23,585 bases of DNA, from NCBI GenBank assembly GCA_023436715.1, contig JAEZIJ010000073.1:1-23585 (forward strand), in the 5' to 3' direction. Source of the stretch: Acidobacteriota bacterium. Its GTDB lineage: Bacteria; Acidobacteriota; Terriglobia; Bryobacterales; Bryobacteraceae. This document shows, piece after piece, positions 14,587 through 20,669 of the stretch (the first letter of the stretch is position 1; every line of letters starts with the position of its first letter). Under the pieces are notes generated by a model. That model saw only the letters and a list, made by a program, of their open reading frames with translations, was not told the DNA's origin and ran no database searches. The position numbers and the translations under genes were made by a program.

Positions 14587-16686
14587 TCACCGGTACTGGC
14601 GTTCGATATTGAGCTTCTTCATCCGGGATTGCAGAGTCGTGCGCCGAAGGCCAAGGCGAGCCGCGGCCCCGTTCGGGCCCGCTACTTTTCCGTGGGATTC
14701 CTGCAAGGCCTGGAGGATCCGTTCACGCTCGCCGGATTCGCCGAGCCGGGGCGTTCGGGGGGAAGGAGGAGACGATTTCGCGACTTCCGGGATAGCGATT
14801 TGAAGCACCCGGCCAGGGCTGAGGATAACGGACCGCTCGACCAGATTCTGCAACTCGCGGATGTTGCCGGGCCATTCATACCCGGTCAGGGCTTCGATGG
14901 AGGCCGAAGGAATCGACTCGATAGTCCGGTTCATCGCCTTTGCGTATTTCTGCGTGAAGTAGCGGAGAAGGAGAGGAATGTCCTCCTTGCGCTCCCGCAG
15001 CGGAGGAACCGTCAAGGGAAAGACATGCAGCCGGTAATAGAGGTCGCTCCGGAACTTGCCTTCTTCGACCATCTGTTTGAGACCGCGGTTTGTCGCGGCA
15101 ATGAACCGGACATCCACGCGAATCGTCCGGTTGCCCCCGAGACGCTCCACTTCCTGTTCCTGGATGGCCCGGAGCAGCTTGGATTGCAGTTCCAGCGGTA
15201 TCTCACCGACCTCGTCCAGGAAGAGCGTCCCCTGGTGGGCGAGTTCGAACCGGCCGATCTTCTGAGCGAACGCGCCGGTAAACGAGCCTTTCTCATGTCC
15301 GAACAACTCGCTTTCAAGCAGAGTAGCCGGAATGGCGGCGCAATTCACTTTGATGAAGGACCGCTTGCTTCGCCCGCTCAGGTCGTGCAGCGCGCGAGCC
15401 ACCAGCTCCTTCCCCGTTCCCGTTTCGCCCTCGATGAGCACGGTGGCGTCGGTGGGGGCCACGACCTGAATGCAGCTCAGCACGGCTTGAAACGCCTGGC
15501 TTTCCCCGATCATATTGCCCAGGTTCTGATCGATGCGGATCTCATCTTCGAGGTACAGCTTTTCCGTGGCGAGTTTGTCCTTGATCTCCGAGAGTTCGCG
15601 GTAGGCCAGGGAGTTCTCGGTTGCAATGGCAATCTGGCGCGCTACCTGCACCAGCAAATCCACCTCATCGTTCGTAAACGGCTCTCCGCTCCTGCGAGCC
15701 AGATCGAGCACACCGCGGATTCCGTTTCCACCGGCAAGCGGGATCGAGCAACTGGAACGAAAGCCCAGCTCTGCGTACTTGCGGTAAAGCGGAGACGAAA
15801 AACGTTCGAAGTCGGGCTCGGCTGTCACGACTGGCTTCCCCGTGGCCAGCGCCTCGCCGGCGGGTAGGCCGTCCGGACAACCCGAAGTCTCGTCGGGCTC
15901 GAGGTGAATGCCACCCGGTGAATGCAGCCCGCTGAGGTGAACTTCTCCCGTAGCTCTGTCCAGCAGCGCTACAACCGCGAAATCGTGCGCAACGACGCGG
16001 CTGAGCTGTTCGGATATCGCCGAGAAGAGCTCATCCATCGGGAGCTTGGAAACCAGGGCATTGGTGATCTCAAACAGCACCCGCACCCGGTCGCGTTCGT
16101 GCAGGAGCGCCTGCCGGGTCAGATATCCCTCCACGGATACCGCGACTTCCGATGCGACCCGCTGAAGAAATGCCAGCGCTCCTTCGTCCGGCTCGAAAGG
16201 CTCGGTAAAACCGAACCCGAGTATCCCGAGCCTGCGGTCGCCATTCGAAAGAGGGACGAGGACCATCGCCTGAATGCCTGCTCTAACGGCTTCCTGATGC
16301 ACGTCGCCCCATCGGGTCTCTTTTTCGAGCGGCGATAACACCAGTGGTGTCTGATCGCGCCAGACCGAAGCGCCGACGTGGTCGCCGTCCGCGGGAAGGG
16401 CGACTTCCTTGTCCTCGTATGGCCTGTTTGCGCTGAACGCATGCAAACGGAGCTGATCGTGAACGGGATCGTGGAGAACCAGTGCCAGAAAATCAAACGA
16501 AACGACGCTGCGCAGCGAGCCCGCCAGCGAGTTACAGAGAGTCTCCAGATCGGTGTGCCCGGCGATCACTTGCGAAAGATCGAAAAGCACCTTGTAGATT
16601 TCCGAGTCTGGGGCCCCCATATCAACAAAGGTATCAGACGGTGCCGGGTTCGGCAATTGACGTTGGCAGATGCTGGTCTTCGGCAT
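14587..16686 (-). CDS. FhlA-like sigma54 enhancer-binding regulator with two GAF domains
   Basis: The 699-residue protein from ATG 16686 (weak AAGAG SD; GTG 16692 is an alternative) has a GAF domain at about 28-185, a second at about 200-362, a short coiled linker, an AAA+ domain and a Fis-type C-terminal helix-turn-helix (ARLGLRRTTLQSRMKKL). AAA+ motifs are Walker A GETGTGKE (420-427), the sigma54-contact loop GSFTGA (467-472), Walker B LFLDE (488-492), and the sensor/arginine-finger region FRSDLYYRL. The closest architecture I know is E. coli FhlA; there is no receiver domain, so a small ligand sensed by the GAF domains is expected. The GAFTGA loop has Ser in place of Ala, a tolerated variant in some homologues. 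It probably activates the efflux operon directly downstream through the dyad array and the -24/-12 promoter. Confidence 0.92.
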   Translation of the reverse strand: MPKTSICQRQLPNPAPSDTFVDMGAPDSEIYKVLFDLSQVIAGHTDLETLCNSLAGSLRSVVSFDFLALVLHDPVHDQLRLHAFSANRPYEDKEVALPADGDHVGASVWRDQTPLVLSPLEKETRWGDVHQEAVRAGIQAMVLVPLSNGDRRLGILGFGFTEPFEPDEGALAFLQRVASEVAVSVEGYLTRQALLHERDRVRVLFEITNALVSKLPMDELFSAISEQLSRVVAHDFAVVALLDRATGEVHLSGLHSPGGIHLEPDETSGCPDGLPAGEALATGKPVVTAEPDFERFSSPLYRKYAELGFRSSCSIPLAGGNGIRGVLDLARRSGEPFTNDEVDLLVQVARQIAIATENSLAYRELSEIKDKLATEKLYLEDEIRIDQNLGNMIGESQAFQAVLSCIQVVAPTDATVLIEGETGTGKELVARALHDLSGRSKRSFIKVNCAAIPATLLESELFGHEKGSFTGAFAQKIGRFELAHQGTLFLDEVGEIPLELQSKLLRAIQEQEVERLGGNRTIRVDVRFIAATNRGLKQMVEEGKFRSDLYYRLHVFPLTVPPLRERKEDIPLLLRYFTQKYAKAMNRTIESIPSASIEALTGYEWPGNIRELQNLVERSVILSPGRVLQIAIPEVAKSSPPSPRTPRLGESGERERILQALQESHGKVAGPNGAAARLGLRRTTLQSRMKKLNIERQYR

Positions 16687-16836
16687 CGTCACTCTTCAGA
16701 GTCGCTTATTTTCCTCCGGAATCTGTACGGCGCAACGGAACATGCACTTCGGTTTCCAGCACGAACAGGCGGCGAAGCCGCGGATTGGACAGCAGCGTGC
16801 ATTCCTACATAGCGACAAGTGATCCGGTGATTCGCC

Positions 16837-17118
16837 ATGTTCAGGGTTAGCAAAGCAGAGGAGCGGTCGCGCACGGTCGTCACCATCGACGGCCGGCTCT
16901 CCGCCGATTACGTCGAGGTCGTCGAGACGTGCTGCGAGCAGGCGATATCCACGGGCAGGCCGGTTGACCTCTTCCTGCGCGATGTGACGACAATCGACCC
17001 GGCCGGCCGCGCGCTGCTCCGCCGTCTTGCCGCAAGCGGCGTCCGCCTGCTCGCCAAGGGCGTCTACACCTCGTACATTGTGCAGGCGCTATCTTGCACT
17101 AAGGAGCGAAACGGTTGA
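16837..17118 (+). CDS. Orphan STAS-domain protein lacking the phospho-serine
   Basis: This is a 93-residue single-domain protein: strand VVTIDGRLS, a helix, the core VDLFLRDVTTIDPAGRALLRRLAASGVRLLAKG, and a final helix YIVQAL. The pattern is that of STAS/anti-sigma-factor antagonists (SpoIIAA). Where SpoIIAA has Asp-Ser-Ser-Gly with the second Ser phosphorylated, this protein has D54-P-A-G57, so switching by phosphorylation is not possible. No partner kinase is adjacent. It is divergent from the sigma54 regulator (150 bp apart) and its end overlaps the convergent DksA-like gene by 30 bp. A second, similar STAS gene begins at 18087. The SD is weak (CCGGTGA), so start confidence is moderate. 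Confidence 0.7.
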   Translation: MFRVSKAEERSRTVVTIDGRLSADYVEVVETCCEQAISTGRPVDLFLRDVTTIDPAGRALLRRLAASGVRLLAKGVYTSYIVQALSCTKERNG

Positions 17119-17523
17119 GTCTGCCGGTGTGTCCGGATGCTCCGGTGAGGCCTCGCGCTCTTCGGGCCGGGGATCACGCGCCGCCTCCAGTTGCTCCAGG
17201 CGCTCCTGGCAGTTGACGCAGTGAGTTGCCCAAGGAAGGATTTCGAGCCGCTTGATCGCGATCGGCTCCCCGCAGTCCTCGCAATCTCCATAGCAGCCCT
17301 CCGATATCGCGCGAAGCGAGCTTTCAACGCTCGACAACGTCCGAGACAGCCGATGTACGTTGTCCACTGCCTCATCGCGGTGCGTCATACCCTGAACCTG
17401 ATCGAGGGGATCATGCACCCGATCGATGACCAGTTCCGACGCATGGGCATGAATCTCCCGCACGAGTTCCTTACGTTTTGTTTCGAGCGCTATCTTGAAG
17501 CGAATATGCTGAGCTTTAGCCAT
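17089..17523 (-). CDS. DksA/TraR-family C4 zinc-finger protein
   Basis: The 144-residue product (ATG 17523; another ATG lies one codon upstream at 17526) has an N-terminal coiled-coil hairpin (about residues 7-75) and then EGCYGDCEDCGEPI plus THCVNCQERL. The cysteines C81, C84, C102 and C105 form the four-Cys zinc finger of the DksA/TraR/YocK family. Members reach into the RNA polymerase secondary channel and alter initiation, often with ppGpp. The acidic tip is less conserved here, so RNAP binding is likely by family but the outcome is unknown. The C-terminal 35 residues (PRPEEREASPEHPDTPADST) are a disordered extension beyond the usual domain. GGAAG in the end of the small upstream gene (17533-17637) can act as SD, so the two probably form an operon. 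Confidence 0.82.
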   Translation of the reverse strand: MAKAQHIRFKIALETKRKELVREIHAHASELVIDRVHDPLDQVQGMTHRDEAVDNVHRLSRTLSSVESSLRAISEGCYGDCEDCGEPIAIKRLEILPWATHCVNCQERLEQLEAARDPRPEEREASPEHPDTPADSTVSLLSAR

Positions 17524-17532
17524 CATGACAAC

Positions 17533-17637
17533 TCACTTCCGTCGTAGCCGCGTGCCCGGTTTGGGACGCGGAATGTCGAGCATGGACAACAGGAAACATA
17601 CTCCGACCAGTAGTCCCAGGGACCAGACGATCCACAT
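17533..17637 (-). CDS. 34-residue single-pass membrane protein upstream of the DksA-like gene
   Basis: The minus strand reads ATG 17637-17635 to TGA 17535-17533, encoding a 34-residue peptide. Its sequence begins MWIVWSLGLLVGVCFLLSML and ends DIPRPKPGTRLRRK. It has one hydrophobic helix (residues 2-20) followed by a proline break and a strongly basic tail, the shape of a small N-out/C-in inner-membrane protein. GAGGA sits 7 nt before the ATG, an excellent ribosome binding site. It ends 6-9 nt before the DksA-like start. No family is recognised; small proteins of this kind often bind or stabilise a larger membrane complex. The combination of SD, compact frame and topology makes it a likely real gene despite its size. 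Confidence 0.6.
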   Translation of the reverse strand: MWIVWSLGLLVGVCFLLSMLDIPRPKPGTRLRRK

Positions 17638-18086
17638 ATCTATTCCTCGAAGCCGCCCGTAGTCCCACGAAAGCCGTGCGGCGGCTGAAGCCCGCGAGTC
17701 AAGATGTGCATAGCCCCGTTGCGGGAATTGGGCGGGTACAGGATCGATGGCGTGTGATCTTCAGTCGGCATGAGCTTTTCGATCCTCCTCGCGGAACGAA
17801 ACAATCAGGCACTTCGCGTTCCAACGCTGCGAGTGAGGACGCAACCGGTCTGGACACAGCAGCGCCGCGCTGACGGACTGGTTCGCTGCCGATCATCGGC
17901 AGTTGCGCCGGCATGTGCTGACAGCGCGGCAGCTCCGGACGCGCGTCCCTGCGATCGCACCGCCGATGCAGGCTGCCGTGGCCGTTCGAGCGCACTGTTC
18001 GTGCACCTTCCGCAGTGGGCCCCCTGCGTGCTTGGAAGAGCCGGCGGGCTCACGCCGAGGGCAGCGCCGCACTGGAAGTGAACAGC
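17638..18086. other. Intergenic stretch without a supportable gene
   Basis: These 449 bp separate the 34-residue gene from the second STAS gene. Frames that stay open here on either strand have Arg/Ala/Cys-rich low-quality translations, no SD, and no recognisable domain. Promoters for both flanking genes are presumably inside, but I could not identify a convincing -35/-10 pair. Confidence 0.5.
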
Positions 18087-18473
18087 ATGCAACTGTATCA
18101 ACACGACAGCTCCTCCACTTTCCGGTTTGTGCTTCGGGGCCCTCTAGAGGGGGCGTGGGTGCAGGAACTGGAACATGCCTGGATCACCGCCGCCTCAGTT
18201 CTCAGGGGAAGGGAACTCGTCCTCGATGTGTCCGGTTTGACCGGGACCGATGAAAACGGGACAAATCTGCTGTCTCGCATGCGGGAGTCGGGGGTCCGCC
18301 TGGAGGCAGAAGCGCCGCCGGAAGCGCCAGGCCGTTGGCGTTGGCTTGGACTTGGTCAGACCAGGCGTTGGAGTCTATGGACCCTGCAGGTTGTGCGGCT
18401 CATAGCGCAACGCATCCGGCGCCGGAAGGCGCCGACCGCAGGCCCGTGTCTTCCGCCGAACGCCCTGAATTGA
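18087..18473 (+). CDS. Second STAS-like protein with basic C-terminal tail
   Basis: From ATG 18087 (GGAAGTGA at good spacing) this gives 128 residues. The first 77 align with the protein at 16837: FRFVLRGPLEG, WVQELEHAW, LVLDVSGLTGTDENGTNLLSRMRESGVRLEAE. The phospho-acceptor position again lacks serine, reading D55-E-N-G58. The tail (about 80-128) departs from the STAS fold: it is Trp- and Arg-rich (RWRWLGLGQTRRWSLW, LIAQRIRRRK) and could associate with membrane or nucleic acid. The repeat of the same uncommon gene type 970 bp away suggests a local duplication or a functional set with the DksA-like pair lying between them. Function unknown. Confidence 0.6.
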   Translation: MQLYQHDSSSTFRFVLRGPLEGAWVQELEHAWITAASVLRGRELVLDVSGLTGTDENGTNLLSRMRESGVRLEAEAPPEAPGRWRWLGLGQTRRWSLWTLQVVRLIAQRIRRRKAPTAGPCLPPNALN

Positions 18474-18529
18474 AGGAACGGGAATTCTAAGCCGCGCTCT
18501 CGTTTCTGTTACCCTGTAAAGTAGGTTTT

Positions 18530-18862
18530 GTGGCGAAAAGGATCTGGCGATTAGGCCTTCTGGCGTTCCTCCTGGCCGGTGCATTCGCACTTGCGCGGAC
18601 GACGTGCGATTGGTCTGCCGCCGGCAGCCGGCACATTTGCAAGGGCATCTCCCGCACTTCAGGTTCGGCCATGGGCAAGCCTGGAACGCTCCAGGCCAAG
18701 ACCACTTCTACGGCCCGCCCCTGCCTGGCAGTCCTAGCCGCGGCCAGCGCCCCCGCGCCACTCCGCACTCTTCATTTAGTCCGCGAAGCCGATCTCCTCT
18801 TCGGACCGACAGTTTCATCTCAAGTTCATCCTGCCAGGGCTCCTCCTGTTCAGGGTGTCTAG
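18530..18862 (+). CDS. Possible small exported protein, unrecognised
   Basis: A GTG at 18530 opens 110 residues beginning AKRIWRLGLLAFLLAGAFALA, a good signal peptide or N-terminal helix. The rest (TTCDWSAAGSRHICKG, then Ala/Pro/Thr-rich) is low in complexity and matches nothing I know. The SD is poor (GTAGG). The rest of 18474-18916 has no other supportable gene. This may be real but fast-evolving, or the decayed 5' end of an exported protein gene. Confidence 0.3.
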   Translation: MAKRIWRLGLLAFLLAGAFALARTTCDWSAAGSRHICKGISRTSGSAMGKPGTLQAKTTSTARPCLAVLAAASAPAPLRTLHLVREADLLFGPTVSSQVHPARAPPVQGV

Positions 18863-18916
18863 CTAACCTCCGGATTCGATCGCGACCTCATCTGAGCCCA
18901 GGAACAGAGGCCTGTA

Positions 18917-20656
18917 ATGCAAAATCTCGACCTCATCATGACGCTGGCCGGCGGCTTTATCGGAGCGCTGACGCTGGGGTACATCACTCACCGCCTCGGG
19001 TGGTCGCCCATCGTCGGATATTTGCTCGCGGGAGTTCTGGCCAGTTCACATACGCCGGGGTTCGTCGCCGACAAGCATATGGCGGAGCAGTTAGCCGAAG
19101 TCGGCGTGATTCTCCTGATGTTCGGCGTCGGGCTGCATTTCCACTTGAAAGATCTGCTCGCCGTACGAGGAATCGCGGTAGCGGGCGCTCTCGTCCAGAG
19201 CACCGTGGCAACGGCCTTAGGTGCGCTCGTGTTTCACACCTTTGGGTTGAACTGGTCTCAGGGCGTCGTCTTCGGGCTGGCCCTCTCGGTCGCCAGTACG
19301 GTCGTTCTGGTCCGCGTACTCTCCGACAATGGCGAACTCCAGAGCCCGACCGGACGGATCGCCGTCGGGTGGCTGGTGATGGAGGACATCTTCACTGTTT
19401 TTGTGCTTGTGCTCCTCCCGGTCATGTTCACTGTGTCGGCCGGCCGAGGGTCTCACAGCCTGCCGATGGCCATTGGGATCGCCGCCATCAAGCTTACGGT
19501 TTTCATAGGGTTCACCCTGATCGCGGGCAGTCGCCTCATTCCGCGGCTCTTGAACAAGGTCGCCGCCACGCACTCGCGTGAGCTGTTCACGCTCAGCGTG
19601 CTGGCAATCGCGCTCGGGATCGCGGTTGGTTCGGCCTATTTCTTCGACGTTTCCGTCGCCTTGGGCGCCTTCCTCGCCGGCATGGTGGTAGGCCAGTCGG
19701 AATTCAGCGCGCGGGCGGGCTCCGAGGCGTTGCCGCTGCGGGACGCTTTCGCCGTGATGTTCTTTCTCTCGGTGGGTATGCTGTTCGACCCGCGCCAGGC
19801 GCTGGAGTCGCCCCTGCTCATCGCCGTGACGCTCGCGATCGTCATGATCGGCAAGCCGCTGGCGGCCATCGTAATCGTCGCGGCGCTCGGATACAGCTCG
19901 AAGGTCGGACTCGGAGTCGCGCTCGCGCTTGCGCAAATTGGTGAGTTTTCATTTCTGCTCGCGACGCTCGGACGGCAGCTCGGCGCCTTGCCCGAGAGCG
20001 CGATGAATCCAATTGTGGCGGTTGCGGTCGTCTCCATCATGCTGAATCCCTTGATCTATCGCCAGGTGGGACCACTGGAGCGATTCATCGAGCGGCATCC
20101 CCGGCTGTGGCGGCTGCTCAACAGAAAGGCTGCCGCCGAACGCGATTCGCCGGTCGGGCAAAAGCAGGAGATCGATCCCGCTCATCGTGCCGTGATTGTC
20201 GGATATGGACCGATCGGACAAATGGTGTCCCGCATCCTGCGGCAGCGCGGAATTGAGCCGACCGTGATCGAGATGAATATCGAAACGCACCGCAGACTCC
20301 GCAGTGAAAACCAGGCGTCCGTGTATGGCGATGCCAATCGGAGAGACGTCCTGGAGAAGGCCGGCATCGCGCGCGCGGCGAGTCTGATTCTGAGCGCCTC
20401 CGGTATGGCGGGAGCTACGGAGGCAGTGCGGGCCGCTCGCGAGATCAATCCCAATATCCATGTCGTCGCGCGATCCGACTTCCTCCGCGGGACGGAGGTC
20501 CTGCGCCAGGCGGGAGCGTCCGAGGTCTTCTCGGGTGAAGGAGAAGTCGCTCTCGCGATTGCGGACAGTATCTTGAGAAAACTCGGAGCCACCCCCGAAC
20601 AACTGGACGAAGCACGCGAGCGGATTCGCTTGCATCTTCACAATACGAACGCCTGA
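18917..20656 (+). CDS. Cation:proton antiporter with RCK domain (YbaL/KefB-like, CPA2)
   Basis: The 579-residue protein has an N-terminal CPA2 exchanger of about 12 helices (4-385) and a cytosolic RCK/TrkA-N nucleotide-binding domain (about 422-540) with the Rossmann motif GYGPIG (429-434). Exchanger landmarks are PIVGYLLAG (31-39), VILLMFGVGL (64-73), E156-D157 in the helix where KefC has Gln-Asp, and AQIGEFSFLL (339-348). The Glu-Asp pair and the length favour the YbaL branch over glutathione-gated KefB/KefC, and no kefF/kefG-like subunit gene is adjacent. It likely expels K+ or Na+ in exchange for H+ under control of nucleotide binding. AGAGG lies about 7 nt before the ATG. SecDF starts 13 nt after its stop, with the SD overlapping the TGA. 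Confidence 0.88.
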   Translation: MQNLDLIMTLAGGFIGALTLGYITHRLGWSPIVGYLLAGVLASSHTPGFVADKHMAEQLAEVGVILLMFGVGLHFHLKDLLAVRGIAVAGALVQSTVATALGALVFHTFGLNWSQGVVFGLALSVASTVVLVRVLSDNGELQSPTGRIAVGWLVMEDIFTVFVLVLLPVMFTVSAGRGSHSLPMAIGIAAIKLTVFIGFTLIAGSRLIPRLLNKVAATHSRELFTLSVLAIALGIAVGSAYFFDVSVALGAFLAGMVVGQSEFSARAGSEALPLRDAFAVMFFLSVGMLFDPRQALESPLLIAVTLAIVMIGKPLAAIVIVAALGYSSKVGLGVALALAQIGEFSFLLATLGRQLGALPESAMNPIVAVAVVSIMLNPLIYRQVGPLERFIERHPRLWRLLNRKAAAERDSPVGQKQEIDPAHRAVIVGYGPIGQMVSRILRQRGIEPTVIEMNIETHRRLRSENQASVYGDANRRDVLEKAGIARAASLILSASGMAGATEAVRAAREINPNIHVVARSDFLRGTEVLRQAGASEVFSGEGEVALAIADSILRKLGATPEQLDEARERIRLHLHNTNA

Positions 20657-20669
20657 GGAAAGACATCGA

